DNA of 46,299 nt, taken from contig NZ_FUYH01000020.1 of the NCBI RefSeq assembly GCF_900167605.1, positions 1 to 46,299 on the forward strand. Reading direction: 5' to 3'. Source of the DNA: Caloramator quimbayensis (lineage in GTDB: Bacteria; Bacillota; Clostridia; Clostridiales; Caloramatoraceae). The notes under the pieces are model-generated. The model worked only from the letters and a program-made list of their open reading frames with translations, made no database searches and had not been told where the DNA came from. The translations under genes and the position numbers were made by a program. Positions 1 to 8,821 of the stretch are shown in pieces; the first letter of the stretch is position 1, and every line of letters begins with the position of its first letter.

Positions 1-327
1 TGCTGCACTTACTACAAGTATCGCTCCGTCCATCTGTGCTGCTCCTGTTATCATGTTCTTTACATAGTCTGCGTGTCCAGGGCAGTCAACGTGTGCATAG
101 TGTCTTGTATCTGTTTCGTATTCTACGTGTGCTGTGTTTATTGTGATTCCTCTTTCTCTTTCTTCTGGTGCCTTGTCTATTTCGTCATATTTCATTACTT
201 GTGCTCTTCCATATGTTGATAATACCAATGTTATTGCTGCTGTTAATGTTGTCTTACCATGGTCTACGTGTCCTATTGTTCCTATGTTTACGTGTGGCTT
301 CGTCCTGGTAAAATGTTCTTTTGCCAT
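1..327 (-). CDS. tuf: Elongation factor Tu, N-terminal part (runs off the left edge)
   Basis: EF-Tu is the GTPase that brings aminoacyl-tRNA to the ribosome. The 109 codons present read [20 protein letters not shown] at the start and show the G1 loop GHVDHGKT (about residues 19-26), the G2/switch I stretch RGITINTA (59-66) and G3 DCPGHAD (81-87), so the GTP-binding core is intact as far as it goes. The ATG at 325-327 has a good AAAGGAGG site a few bases upstream. The stop lies outside the window. It follows tRNA-Thr on the same strand with about 100 bp between, so the two are probably co-transcribed. Identification is certain from these motifs. Confidence 0.98.
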   Translation of the reverse strand, partial: MAKEHFTRTKPHVNIGTIGHVDHGKTTLTAAITLVLSTYGRAQVMKYDEIDKAPEERERGITINTAHVEYETDTRHYAHVDCPGHADYVKNMITGAAQMDGAILVVSAA

Positions 328-428
328 TTTATATTCCTCCTTTATCTTACCTTTATCTTAAAGTACTGATATTATTTAAGCGGCACTGCACCACTTAATA
401 AACTTATCCCGGTGTTTCATATAAATAA

Positions 429-504
429 TGGAGCCCATGACCGGGATTGAACCGGTGACCTCCACCTTACCAAGGTGACGCTCTGCCTACTGAGCTACGT
501 GGGC
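429..504 (-). tRNA. tRNA-Thr (anticodon GGT)
   Basis: The minus strand folds as a complete 76-nt cloverleaf with an encoded CCA end. The 5' acceptor arm is GCCCACG, the D arm GCTC/GAGC, the anticodon loop TTGGTAA (anticodon GGT, Thr) and the T loop TTCAATC closed by ACCGG/CCGGT. One acceptor pair (position 6-67) is C-A rather than C-G. It lies between its own promoter (534-562) and tuf. Confidence 0.95.
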
Positions 505-533
505 AAAAAATATTTAAGTACTATCGATTATCT

Positions 534-562
534 ATTCTACACTGCTTAAAGTTAGTTGTCAA
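534..562 (-). promoter_or_regulatory. Sigma-A-type promoter of tRNA-Thr/tuf
   Basis: On the minus strand TTGACA (557-562) is followed after 17 bp by TAGAAT (534-539). The predicted start is near 527, about 23 nt before the tRNA 5' end. It is a near-consensus promoter in the gap after sigH, which suggests tRNA-Thr and tuf are transcribed strongly and independently of sigH. Confidence 0.8.
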
Positions 563-580
563 TATCCAATTTATTGTAAT

Positions 581-1225
581 CTATTCGTTTTCTTTTAAGT
601 ATTTTTCGAGCTTTCTTTTTACTCTTTGAAGAGCATTGTCAATAGATTTTGCATGTCTATCAAGATCGCAGGCAATTTCTTGATAGGACTTACCATCCAA
701 ATAATAAGATAGTACTTCCATTTCTAAATCGCTTAATATTTCTGTTATCTTTTTTTCTATTTTTATTCTCTCTTCCCTGCTTATTATAAGCTCCTCAGGG
801 TCTGAAATTTTAACAGCGGATAGGATATCCATTAAAGTCCTGTCAGATTCCTCATCATATATAGGCTTATTTAAGGATATGTAGCTGTTTAAAGGTATAT
901 GCTTTTGACGAGTTGCTGTTTTAATCGCTGTAATTATCTGTCTTGTTATACACAGCTCTGCAAAAGCTCTAAAGGAAGACAATTTATCAGTTCTGAAGTC
1001 TCTAATAGCCTTATAAAGTCCTATCATCCCTTCCTGATATATATCATCCTTATCGGCTCCTATTAAAAAATAGGATTTTGCCTTTGCCTTAACATAATTC
1101 TTATATTTGTTTATCAGATACTCTTCAGCTTTTGCATCTCCATTTCTTGCATACATTACAACTTCTTCATCAAGCATACCGTCATATTCGCAATATACTT
1201 TGTCAACATCACCATCGGCTTTCAT
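581..1225 (-). CDS. sigH: RNA polymerase sporulation sigma factor SigH
   Basis: SigH (Spo0H) is the sigma-70 family factor that starts the transition to stationary phase and sporulation. The 214-residue length matches the family. Region 2 is visible around residues 55-110, with the core-binding stretch DDIYQEGMIGLYKAIRDF and the -10-recognising ITRQIITAIKTATRQKH part. Region 4 occupies the C-terminus, with a helix-turn-helix near KSYQEIACDLDRHAKSIDNA. The ATG follows a run of seven G that can serve as ribosome site. It is downstream of yacP but has its own promoter (1260-1289). Position next to rlmB-yacP is the conserved sigH location in Bacilli and Clostridia and separates it from other sigma factors. 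Confidence 0.95.
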   Translation of the reverse strand: MKADGDVDKVYCEYDGMLDEEVVMYARNGDAKAEEYLINKYKNYVKAKAKSYFLIGADKDDIYQEGMIGLYKAIRDFRTDKLSSFRAFAELCITRQIITAIKTATRQKHIPLNSYISLNKPIYDEESDRTLMDILSAVKISDPEELIISREERIKIEKKITEILSDLEMEVLSYYLDGKSYQEIACDLDRHAKSIDNALQRVKRKLEKYLKENE

Positions 1226-1259
1226 GCAATCCCCCCCAAAGTTTAACCCCGTATTTGTA

Positions 1260-1289
1260 ATTATATATCTTAAAGCCCTTTAAAGTCAA
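1260..1289 (-). promoter_or_regulatory. Promoter of sigH
   Basis: On the minus strand TTGACT (1284-1289) and TATAAT (1260-1265) are separated by 18 bp, in the short gap after yacP. The predicted start is about 30 bp upstream of the sigH ATG. This allows sigH transcription apart from the long upstream operon. Which sigma factor uses it is inferred as the vegetative one. Confidence 0.7.
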
Positions 1290-1294
1290 TAGTT

Positions 1295-1807
1295 TTAAAG
1301 GTTTCTTCGCATTTTTTCCAGTTTTTCTAAAACATCTTTTTTTATATTATTTTCTAATCTGTTGCTTTTCTCTACATAGGATATCTCTGTTCTCTCTTTT
1401 ATCACTTTCTTTATATTCTGTATCTCTATTAGAAATTCCTTTGGAGTTATTCTAATACCCCCCATCTGAAGGACAATCCTTTGCTCAAGATAATCGGAGG
1501 ATACAACTGCAACTTCACCTTTCTTTGATAAAATAGCCACATTTCTCTCTATATAACAATCCGCTGATTCTAATTCCTTCGTATAAACAACTTCAACATT
1601 CTTATGCATTTCATGTTTTTCAAAGCTTCCTTTAACAAAATGTGCATCAAACACAACAATAACATTTATACCCTTAAAGGCCGCATAATCATGAATCATT
1701 TCAATGAGTTTCAATCTTGCCTCCTCAAGATTCTCATCTTTTAATTCCTTCAAGTCATTCCATGCATTAATAACATTATACCCGTCTATGAAAATATACT
1801 TAATCAC
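1295..1807 (-). CDS. rae1: NYN/PIN-like ribonuclease of the YacP/Rae1 family
   Basis: YacP (Rae1 in Bacillus subtilis) is a PIN-like endoribonuclease that cuts certain mRNAs in the ribosomal A site. The 170-residue protein starts with FIDGYNVINAW and has VVFDAH and VSSDYLEQ, which carry the conserved acidic residues of the NYN/PIN metal site. The start codon is GTG (1805-1807), supported by an AAAGGAGC site inside the last codons of rlmB, one base after the rlmB stop. Tight coupling to rlmB and location before sigH match the family's usual neighbourhood. Family assignment is firm; the exact RNA targets in this organism are not known from sequence. Confidence 0.9.
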   Translation of the reverse strand: MIKYIFIDGYNVINAWNDLKELKDENLEEARLKLIEMIHDYAAFKGINVIVVFDAHFVKGSFEKHEMHKNVEVVYTKELESADCYIERNVAILSKKGEVAVVSSDYLEQRIVLQMGGIRITPKEFLIEIQNIKKVIKERTEISYVEKSNRLENNIKKDVLEKLEKMRRNL

Positions 1808-1808
1808 T

Positions 1809-2588
1809 TTAAATGCTCCTTTGTCTTAAAACCTCATACATTATTATTCCAGCTGCAACAGAAGCATTAAGAGAATTTATTTCTCCCTTAACGGGAATAC
1901 TTACAACAATATCACAGTTATCCTTTACAAGCCTCGATATCCCTTTACCTTCGCTTCCCACAACTATACCAACAGGACCTTTAAGATTGGTTTTATAACA
2001 TGTATCTCCATTCATATCCGTTCCTATAATCCAAAGACCCTTTTCTTTTAATTCTCTTAGGGTTTGATTTATATTTGTAACCTTAGCTATTTTTGTATGC
2101 TCTATTGCTCCAGCTGAAGCTTTTGCAACAGTCGCTGTAATTAGAGCTGTTCTTCTTTTAGGTACAATAACCCCATGGGCACCACAGACATTTGCGCTTC
2201 TTATAATAGAGCCCATATTATGGGGATCTTCAATTTCATCAAGTATTATTACAAAGGGGTCTTCACCTTTTTGTTTTGCGTAATTTAAAATATCATCAAT
2301 TGATGCATACTCATAGGGTGAAACGATTGCAACTACACCTTGATTATTCTGACCTGAGGAGAGTTCATCAAGTTTTTTTCTATCTACTTCGCTTATTACA
2401 AAGCCTTTTTCCCTTGCCATTGAAATAATCATCTTCAATGAGCCCTCAGGTTCCTTTAATACAAAAAGCTTCTCTATATTTCTTCCTGATTTTATAGTTT
2501 CGATTACAGGGTTTCTTCCAAAAACAATATTCTCATTTTCTTCATTTTCTTTTATAAAATTTTTATTCTTTTGCTTAAAATTTTTCAT
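1809..2588 (-). CDS. rlmB: 23S rRNA (guanosine-2'-O-)-methyltransferase RlmB
   Basis: RlmB is a SpoU-type (trefoil-knot) methyltransferase that 2'-O-methylates G2251 of 23S rRNA. The N-terminal substrate-binding domain is about residues 20-95 and begins VFGRNPVIETIKSGRNIEKL. The SPOUT domain carries the three SpoU motifs: NMGSIIRSANVCGAHG, IVVGSEGKGISRLV and SLNASVAAGIIMYEVLRQR. Length 259 is typical; a lysine/asparagine-rich extension precedes the first domain. The ATG has an AAGGAG site. It lies between thyX and yacP. RlmB is the most likely member, though a closely related SpoU enzyme cannot be excluded by sequence alone. Confidence 0.92.
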   Translation of the reverse strand: MKNFKQKNKNFIKENEENENIVFGRNPVIETIKSGRNIEKLFVLKEPEGSLKMIISMAREKGFVISEVDRKKLDELSSGQNNQGVVAIVSPYEYASIDDILNYAKQKGEDPFVIILDEIEDPHNMGSIIRSANVCGAHGVIVPKRRTALITATVAKASAGAIEHTKIAKVTNINQTLRELKEKGLWIIGTDMNGDTCYKTNLKGPVGIVVGSEGKGISRLVKDNCDIVVSIPVKGEINSLNASVAAGIIMYEVLRQRSI

Positions 2589-2614
2589 TTCATTAACTCC
2601 TTCTTTATAATATT

Positions 2615-3382
2615 TTACCTACTGTATTTTTCCCTCATTTTAATCATTTTACCACAGGACATAGCCCCTTCAGGACATGAACCTTTAAGACAGGGAGGTC
2701 CGGCATTCTTAAAAATAACAGGAGCAATTTTTTTAACTTCTTTCAGCATCTCATCTGCTAGAGCTCTAATCTCCCATTGAGCCCTATTACAGCATCTGTG
2801 GCTGAAAAAATTTAAAAGAGTTCTTGCATTCATTGTAAATACTATTTTTGTTTCACAGGCATTAGGAAACACGTATCTTGCATCTTCAATTGCCATCTTT
2901 TCCGCAGTTTTCTTTGCCTTTTTTTCATCTAAGCCTTCTTTTATCAGCCTTTCATAATGATTATTAAAAAGAATATTTGAGAGCTCATTATATATTTCTT
3001 GGTCTTTCTCCATAGTTTCAATAAACAGCTTTTTAGCTTCAGGTATGTTTTCAATTGAAGGAGGAATTATGTATTCAAATTGTTCAAGTTTAACATATCT
3101 TTGGCTCTGCTGTGAGTAAGATGCAATCCTGTGTCTTACAAGCTGATGAGTTAAAGTTCTTGAAACTCCCTCTGCTGCAAAGGTGAAGCTTATATGCTCT
3201 ATTGGAGACTCATGGCCTAAATCCATTAGCATCTTCAAAAATCTATTTATATTCTCCTCATTAAGATTTTCCATTATATCATCAACGCCTACACTGCTAT
3301 AACAAAGTTTAGCAGCTGAAGCTACAATCTTTTCCGGCTGTGGAGTGTGGGCTATTATTTTTACTTTCAAGTTGCTCTGCAT
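2615..3382 (-). CDS. thyX: Flavin-dependent thymidylate synthase ThyX
   Basis: ThyX makes dTMP from dUMP using FAD, NADPH and methylene-tetrahydrofolate, replacing classical ThyA. The diagnostic ThyX motif RHRxxSxxxxSxR is present as [13 protein letters not shown]. The surrounding HxxxIEHxxFTF region and the later [11 protein letters not shown] and [20 protein letters not shown] stretches are also typical. Length 255 is normal. The C-terminal tail has four clustered cysteines (after residue 225: CLKGSCPEG and SCGK), which is common in clostridial ThyX. The ATG follows GAGGAG. A terminator lies upstream at the end of mrnC, so transcription may need its own promoter or read-through. Confidence 0.95.
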   Translation of the reverse strand: MQSNLKVKIIAHTPQPEKIVASAAKLCYSSVGVDDIMENLNEENINRFLKMLMDLGHESPIEHISFTFAAEGVSRTLTHQLVRHRIASYSQQSQRYVKLEQFEYIIPPSIENIPEAKKLFIETMEKDQEIYNELSNILFNNHYERLIKEGLDEKKAKKTAEKMAIEDARYVFPNACETKIVFTMNARTLLNFFSHRCCNRAQWEIRALADEMLKEVKKIAPVIFKNAGPPCLKGSCPEGAMSCGKMIKMREKYSR

Positions 3383-3422
3383 TAAATCATCTCCTCAATT
3401 ATTGATATGAAATATTATAACA

Positions 3423-3452
3423 TAAAAAAGGGTTAAATTATCATTTAACCCC
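3423..3452 (-). terminator. Intrinsic terminator overlapping the end of mrnC
   Basis: On the minus strand GGGTTAAAT, a four-base loop and ATTTAACCC are followed by a run of six T. The arms are 3430-3438 and 3443-3451. The mrnC stop codon (3441-3443) lies inside the hairpin, so a terminating ribosome would cover it. Confidence 0.8.
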
Positions 3453-3851
3453 TTCAAAAATAAAACTCATAATCTCATCAAGCCTATCATATCTCTTTAG
3501 AAGGTATAAATAGCCAATCAACGCTTCAAAAGCAGTTGCTCTTTTATAATCTATAACCTTGGCATTTTTAGGTATATGATAGGTTTTCGTATTTCTTCCA
3601 CGTCTTATTATGTTTTGTTCTTCCTCACTCAGCTTATCCATAATAACCTCAAGAATGTCTGACTGGGCAGAAGCCTTAACATATTTTATTGATTCCCTGT
3701 GAAGGTCAAAGGAAGTCTTTCCTCCTTTGCTGATTATATAGCTTCTAACATAAATTTCGTATATTGAATCCCCGATATAGGCCCAAAGGAGAGGATTCAT
3801 CATCTTTACATCTTTCTCGTCTATTGATATTTTTTCAAGGAATTCAAACAT
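3441..3851 (-). CDS. mrnC: Mini-ribonuclease III
   Basis: MrnC is a small RNase III-type enzyme without the double-strand RNA-binding domain; it matures the ends of 23S rRNA precursor. The 136-residue protein consists of the RNase III fold only. The catalytic signature region reads NPLLWAYIGDSIYEIYVRSY (about 20-39), and ATAFEALIGYLYLL (about 104-117) supplies the second acidic cluster. It sits 14 bp after cysS, its standard position. Short length and position rule out the full-length Rnc. Confidence 0.93.
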   Translation of the reverse strand: MFEFLEKISIDEKDVKMMNPLLWAYIGDSIYEIYVRSYIISKGGKTSFDLHRESIKYVKASAQSDILEVIMDKLSEEEQNIIRRGRNTKTYHIPKNAKVIDYKRATAFEALIGYLYLLKRYDRLDEIMSFIFEGVK

Positions 3852-3865
3852 TTAAAAACCTCTTT

Positions 3866-5269
3866 CTAAATTCTCTTCCATCTAACCCCTGAAGGTGTAT
3901 CTTCAAGAACTATGCCCCTATCTTTAAGCTCATCTCTGATTTTATCTGCAAGAGCGTAGTTTTTAGCCTTTCTTGCTGCCTGCCTTTCTTCAATAAGCCT
4001 TTGAATTTCATCTTCAATGTTTCCTCTTACACTTTTTTGAAGTATTCCAAGAGGTTCTCCAAGCTCCCTTATTAAATTCAAGGAACTTTCAGCAACTTTT
4101 TTTGCACTATTTTCATTTATGCTGCTGTTTATGTCCCTTACCATATCAAATATTACAGATATGCCATCAGCAGTATTAAAATCATCATCCATAACTTCAA
4201 TATATCTGTTTTTATATTCTAAAAGCTTATTTAAAAATTCTTTTTCTTCTTCTGAAGGTTCTCTTTCATTTGAAACTTCTATAATATGTTCGAGATTTCC
4301 TATAGTATTGTATAATCTATCTAATGCAGCCTTAGATTGTTCTAAAAGCTCTATACTGAAGTTAATTGGATTCCTATAATGAGCTGAAAGCATAAACAAT
4401 CTTAAAACTTCGCTGTCATACTTTTGTAGTATCTCCCTTGCTGTAAAGAAATTATTAAGGGATTTTGACATTTTTTGATTGTTAACATTCAAAAATGCAC
4501 TGTGCATCCAATATCTCGCAAAGGTTTTCCCATTTCTTGCTTCACTTTGAGCTATTTCGTTTTCATGATGAGGGAATGTAAGGTCAACTCCACCTCCATG
4601 TATATCTATAGTCTCTCCAAGAAGAGAAGATGCCATAGTAGAACATTCTATATGCCATCCTGGGCGTCCTAATCCAAAGGGACTTTCCCAGGCTGGTTCT
4701 CCTTCCTTTTGCGCCTTCCACAGTGCAAAATCCATAGGATCCTTTTTCCTTTCATCTACATCTATTCTGGCTCCAGCTTCAAGTTCCTCAAGATTTTGAT
4801 GGGAAAGTTTGCCATATTCTTTGAATTTTTTAGTTTCAAAGTATACATCACCATTTACTTCATAAGCATATCCCTTATCAACTAAATCCTTTACAAACTT
4901 TATTATCTCATCCATGAATTCAGTTGCTCTTGGATTGACCGTTGCTCTTTTAATATTAAGGGCATCCGCATCCTTATAATATTCAGCAATATACCTCTGT
5001 GCTATTTCTTTGACCGTTGTCCCTTCTTCATTGGCTCTTTTTATCATTTTATCATCGATATCCGTAAAGTTTTGTATAAATGTTACCTTATATCCTCTGT
5101 ATTCAAAATATCTTCTTATAGTATCGAATACTAAAAAAGTTCTTGCATTCCCTATGTGGAAAAAATTATAAACCGTTGGTCCGCACACATACATTTTTAC
5201 TTCATTAGGTGTAATAGGTATGAATTCTTCCTTCTGCCTTGTAAGCGAATTAAAAACCTTTATCGCCAT
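3866..5269 (-). CDS. cysS: Cysteinyl-tRNA synthetase
   Basis: CysS charges tRNA-Cys. The class I signatures are HIGN (in [16 protein letters not shown]) and KMSKS (in [12 protein letters not shown]). Zinc-site residues are recognisable: C in [10 protein letters not shown] in HIECSTMA, and the [11 protein letters not shown] stretch. The start is placed at the ATG 5267-5269 ([12 protein letters not shown]), with a GGAGAATA site. An in-frame extension to 5362 exists but lies inside the T-box terminator and has no ribosome site, so it is rejected. The resulting 467 residues fit the family. Expression should respond to uncharged tRNA-Cys through the leader at 5311-5540. Confidence 0.97.
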   Translation of the reverse strand: MAIKVFNSLTRQKEEFIPITPNEVKMYVCGPTVYNFFHIGNARTFLVFDTIRRYFEYRGYKVTFIQNFTDIDDKMIKRANEEGTTVKEIAQRYIAEYYKDADALNIKRATVNPRATEFMDEIIKFVKDLVDKGYAYEVNGDVYFETKKFKEYGKLSHQNLEELEAGARIDVDERKKDPMDFALWKAQKEGEPAWESPFGLGRPGWHIECSTMASSLLGETIDIHGGGVDLTFPHHENEIAQSEARNGKTFARYWMHSAFLNVNNQKMSKSLNNFFTAREILQKYDSEVLRLFMLSAHYRNPINFSIELLEQSKAALDRLYNTIGNLEHIIEVSNEREPSEEEKEFLNKLLEYKNRYIEVMDDDFNTADGISVIFDMVRDINSSINENSAKKVAESSLNLIRELGEPLGILQKSVRGNIEDEIQRLIEERQAARKAKNYALADKIRDELKDRGIVLEDTPSGVRWKRI

Positions 5270-5310
5270 TACTATTCTCCTTTCTTTTAACTTCAATATA
5301 TAATATTCAT

Positions 5311-5540
5311 AAAACAAAAACCTTCCATCCAAAAGGGACGAAAGGTTAATCCGCGGTTCCACCCTACTTAGGCTAAAGCCTCACTTTAAATTATATAACG
5401 GTAAACCCGTCTCCACAGTAACCCATGGAAATGCTCCAGAACGCATCTTCAAGGATATTTATTAAAGCCGCTTTCAGCCAAGGCAGCTTCTCTCTGAAAT
5501 AAAGTCCCCTCTACTTCTTTCTTTCATTGCATCATCTTTT
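5311..5540 (-). promoter_or_regulatory. T-box riboswitch, cysteine type, in the cysS leader
   Basis: The minus-strand leader contains the T-box core AGGGTGGAACCGCGG (5351-5365). Next comes a terminator hairpin, with arms 5336-5347 and 5319-5330 and a T-rich tail at 5311-5320. Stem I has the AGAGA-AGCTGCC...GGCTGAAAGCGGC apical region. The likely specifier codon is TGC at 5443-5445, within GATGCGTTCTGGAGC, matching cysteine and the downstream cysS. Known mechanism: uncharged tRNA-Cys pairs with the specifier and T-box and stops terminator formation. Specifier assignment is by motif and gene context. Confidence 0.93.
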
Positions 5541-5545
5541 TAATT

Positions 5546-5575
5546 ATTATAACAAATTCTTCTTTGTATATTCAA
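5546..5575 (-). promoter_or_regulatory. Promoter of the cysS T-box leader inside the end of gltX
   Basis: TTGAAT (5570-5575) and TATAAT (5546-5551) lie 18 bp apart on the minus strand. The -10 overlaps the gltX stop codon. The predicted start near 5539 is just ahead of the first T-box stem, so cysS-mrnC can be transcribed separately from gltX. Confidence 0.72.
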
Positions 5576-7001
5576 TTCTTTTAAGAACATTATCTTTCCC
5601 AAGAAGCTCTATTATGTTTACAAGTTCTGCACCGTGAACCTGTCCTGTAAGTGCCACTCTAACAGGCATAAAGAGAGCTTTACCCTTTGCGCCGGTACGG
5701 TTTTTAAGCTCTTTAAACATATTTTGAATAAATTCATTATCAAGCTTTTCTGCTTCATTTACAATAGCATATAGTTCATCTAAAAGACTTACAACATGCT
5801 CTTGTTTTAAAACCTCTGCAGCTTCCTCATTTTCAATTTTAACTTCATCACCAAATAAAACCGCAGCATGATTTACTATTTCAGATATATGCGAAATCTT
5901 TTCTCTAAAGGTTGAAACAAGAAGTGTAACATACTGTCTGTTATCCTTTGCAAATTCCTCTGTAATATAGCCTGCCTTTATAAGATGAGGAATTGAAAGG
6001 TCAACTATTCTTTCTATAGGGCTCTTTCTTATATATATACCATTAATGTGATTTAATTTATCTATATCAAATACAGCTGGATTTTTTGCAACTCTCTCTA
6101 ACGAAAATTTCTCGCAGAGCTCCTCAAGAGTAAAAATCTCCTCATCGCCTTCTGGTGACCAGCCCAAAAGAGCAAGAAAATTAATAAGAGCTTCTGGAAG
6201 ATACCCTGCCTGCTCATACTGTTCAACCCATGTTGAACCATGCCTTTTACTCATCTTCGTTCTATCTTTTCCAAGTATCAATGAAACATGAGCAAATTTT
6301 GGAATGTCAAAACCGAGAGCTTTATATATAAGTATCTGCCTTGGAGTATTTGAAAGATGTTCTTCTCCTCTTATTACTGTAGTAATTTTCATAAGATGAT
6401 CATCAACAACAACAGCAAAATTATATACTGGAATTCCATCGGATTTTACTATGATAAAGTCCCCTATATCATTTGTATTAAATTCTACTCTTCCCCTTAC
6501 AGCATCATCGATTATAATTGGCTCATTATCTGGAACCCTGAATCTTACAACAGGCTTAATTCCTTTTTCTTCAAGCTTTTTCCTCTCTTCTTCTGTAAGG
6601 TTTCTGCACTTTCCTGAATATTTATAGGTTTCACCCTTTGAAAGACTTTCCTGCCTTTCTTTTTCTATTTCTTCTTCGCTGCAATAGCAGTAATATGCCT
6701 TTCCTTCATCTATGAGTTTTTTAACATAGGGCTCATAAATAAAATTTCTTTCTGTTGAGCGGTAAGGCTCATCAGGCCCTCCAACTTCAATTCCTTCATC
6801 CCAATTGATCCCAAACCACTTTAAGCTGTCTATTATAACCTTTTCTGATTCAGTTGTCGAACGGTTTAAATCGGTATCCTCTATTCTAACTATAAACTTT
6901 CCTCCCGTACGCTTTGCATAAAGATAGTTAAATAACGCTGTTCTGGCTCCTCCTATATGTAAATGTCCTGTAGGACTTGGAGCAAATCTTACTCTTTCCA
7001 T
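5547..7001 (-). CDS. gltX: Glutamyl-tRNA synthetase
   Basis: GltX charges tRNA-Glu (and, in organisms lacking GlnRS, often tRNA-Gln too). The class I HIGH equivalent is GHLHIGGARTALFN (about 12-25) and the KMSKR loop is KDRTKMSKRHGS (about 245-256). A cysteine pair CYC near residue 108 and a later cysteine in YSGKCRNL resemble the zinc insert of some GluRS proteins. Length 484 is typical. The ATG follows GGAGGTG. proS is 55 bp upstream on the same strand. No glnS is visible here, so a non-discriminating role is possible but cannot be decided from this window. Confidence 0.96.
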   Translation of the reverse strand: MERVRFAPSPTGHLHIGGARTALFNYLYAKRTGGKFIVRIEDTDLNRSTTESEKVIIDSLKWFGINWDEGIEVGGPDEPYRSTERNFIYEPYVKKLIDEGKAYYCYCSEEEIEKERQESLSKGETYKYSGKCRNLTEEERKKLEEKGIKPVVRFRVPDNEPIIIDDAVRGRVEFNTNDIGDFIIVKSDGIPVYNFAVVVDDHLMKITTVIRGEEHLSNTPRQILIYKALGFDIPKFAHVSLILGKDRTKMSKRHGSTWVEQYEQAGYLPEALINFLALLGWSPEGDEEIFTLEELCEKFSLERVAKNPAVFDIDKLNHINGIYIRKSPIERIVDLSIPHLIKAGYITEEFAKDNRQYVTLLVSTFREKISHISEIVNHAAVLFGDEVKIENEEAAEVLKQEHVVSLLDELYAIVNEAEKLDNEFIQNMFKELKNRTGAKGKALFMPVRVALTGQVHGAELVNIIELLGKDNVLKRIEYTKKNLL

Positions 7002-7056
7002 ACTGCACCTCCGCTTATATTATCTCTTTAAATTGTATATTGAAAACAAATCTATT

Positions 7057-8724
7057 TCAACCTAAATAATTAAGTTCACTTAAAACATCTTCTATTTTTA
7101 CATCCTTTGAAATTTCTTCACTTCTTAGCTTAACTTCCACAAAACCATCTTTTACCTTTTTGCCCACAGTTATTCTTACAGGAATGCCTAAAAGGTCAGC
7201 ATCATTAAATTTAACTCCCGCTCTTTCGTCCCTGTCATCCATCAAAACATCGATGCCTTTATTTTTTAAGTTATTGTATATTTCATGTGCAACTTTAACT
7301 TGAAGTTCATCTTTAACTGAAGCTATAATAACATCAACTTTAAATGGGGCAATTTCAAAGGGCCACAATATACCCCTGTCATCATGACTTATTTCCGATA
7401 CAGCAGACATAACCCTGCTTATTCCTATGCTGCAAAGAGCTGTCAAAACACTCTTTTCTTCTCCCTTTTCGTCCCTGTATTTTATACCTGAGTCATATTC
7501 ATTTTTATTTAAACTTGCAACTTTTATACCCTTTTTAATTGATATTTTACTGCCGCATACAGGACATAAATCATCCTGTGTTATATTCCTGAAATCTCCA
7601 ACTATTCCTTCAAAATCTCTTCCATAATTTACATTTATAAGATGGTAGCCTGTATCGTTTGCACCAACAACAATATTTCTCATATAAGTTATCTCATTAT
7701 CAACAAGAAGTATATCGGCTTTTATTCCAACAGGACCAGCAAAACCAACCTGTGCATTTGTAACCTTTAATATTGTTTCTTCATCTGCAAGTTTCATATC
7801 CTTTGCATTAAGATATTTTTTTACCTTGTTCTCATTAACTTCTCTGTCTCCTCTAACCATAACTGCAACAGTTTTTTCATCTGCCGTATAAATAAGAGTT
7901 TTAGCAAATTTTTTAGCTGAAGTATTTAAAAAAGAAACTAATTCATCTATCGTTCTTACATCTGGAGTTGAAATTTTTTTCATTTCAAGCAGATTATCTT
8001 CATCTTTTATACAATCAATTTTTACGGCTGTATAGTCCTTGGCAGATTTATATCCGCAATTTTCACAATTTACATAGTTATAGTCTCCGTTTTCACTTTC
8101 AACAACATAATCATAGGAATAAATTTTATCTAAAGGGTCATAATCGCATCTTACCTTTATGGATTCAAGATTAACTTTCTTTAAAAAGGACTTAGTAGCT
8201 AAATCCATTTTACCAAAGGATTCATCAAAATCTTCTTCTAATTTGTTAAAGCTGTATATATTAAATGTTTTAAATTCCCTCGCTCTTAAAAGACCTGCCC
8301 TTGGTCTTCTTTCATCCCTGAATTCATCATCAATGCTGTAGAGCATTAAAGGCAGGGATTTGTAGGATTTTATTTCGCTTTTTAGAATATCAAATATCAA
8401 TTTTTCATAATTTGTTCCAAGAGAAAATCCTCTCCCATTTCTGTCCTTAAAGCAGATATTTTCATCCTCATCCTCTTCCTTTAATGAAAGTTCTAAAGGT
8501 ATAAGCTTTGGATTAAGTATTTCATTGGCTTTTAAACTTTTCATTTCTTCTCTTAAGAGAGATTCTATTTTATTAAGTATCTTGTAGCCGGCAGGCATAT
8601 AAAAATATACACCGGAAACAACCTTTCTAATTAGTCCCGCTCTAATCATTAGTTTTACGCTTTCATTTTCTTCATTCCCTATTGCTTCCTTTAATGTAGG
8701 TATAAAATATTCACTATATTTCAT
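7057..8724 (-). CDS. proS: Prolyl-tRNA synthetase, bacterial type
   Basis: ProS charges tRNA-Pro. The N-terminus (AGLIRKVVSGVYFYMPAGYK), motif 2 (FRDERRPRAGLLRAREFKTF) and motif 3 region (IGISRVMSAVSE) mark the class II catalytic core. Between motifs 2 and 3 lies the roughly 170-residue YbaK-like editing insert (about 220-390), which defines the bacterial form. A HGTP anticodon domain closes the protein. The start is set at ATG 8722-8724 (MKYSEYF), with GGAGGG six bases upstream; an 11-codon in-frame extension runs into a hairpin and lacks a ribosome site. At 555 residues it matches the family. Confidence 0.95.
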   Translation of the reverse strand: MKYSEYFIPTLKEAIGNEENESVKLMIRAGLIRKVVSGVYFYMPAGYKILNKIESLLREEMKSLKANEILNPKLIPLELSLKEEDEDENICFKDRNGRGFSLGTNYEKLIFDILKSEIKSYKSLPLMLYSIDDEFRDERRPRAGLLRAREFKTFNIYSFNKLEEDFDESFGKMDLATKSFLKKVNLESIKVRCDYDPLDKIYSYDYVVESENGDYNYVNCENCGYKSAKDYTAVKIDCIKDEDNLLEMKKISTPDVRTIDELVSFLNTSAKKFAKTLIYTADEKTVAVMVRGDREVNENKVKKYLNAKDMKLADEETILKVTNAQVGFAGPVGIKADILLVDNEITYMRNIVVGANDTGYHLINVNYGRDFEGIVGDFRNITQDDLCPVCGSKISIKKGIKVASLNKNEYDSGIKYRDEKGEEKSVLTALCSIGISRVMSAVSEISHDDRGILWPFEIAPFKVDVIIASVKDELQVKVAHEIYNNLKNKGIDVLMDDRDERAGVKFNDADLLGIPVRITVGKKVKDGFVEVKLRSEEISKDVKIEDVLSELNYLG

Positions 8725-8744
8725 TTTATCCCTCCTACCTATGT

Positions 8745-8772
8745 TAAAAGCCTTCACCTAACGGCGAAGGCT
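8745..8772 (-). terminator. Hairpin between natB and proS
   Basis: On the minus strand AGCCTTCGCC and GGTGAAGGCT pair over 10 bp (one G-U pair) around a four-base loop, followed by four T. The arms are 8763-8772 and 8749-8758. It is a plausible weak terminator after the ABC transporter genes or an attenuator before proS; the short T run leaves its strength open. Confidence 0.55.
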
Positions 8773-8821
8773 GAGGCTTTTCTTAATGAAATTATATATT
8801 TAACAACTATATATGTCAACA

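Noticed and set aside
134..361. Plus-strand frame opposite tuf
   Set aside because: Antisense shadow of EF-Tu without a ribosome site.
5270..5362. N-terminal extension of cysS
   Set aside because: It lies in the T-box terminator/antiterminator, has no ribosome site, and a well-placed ATG with GGAGAATA exists at 5267-5269.
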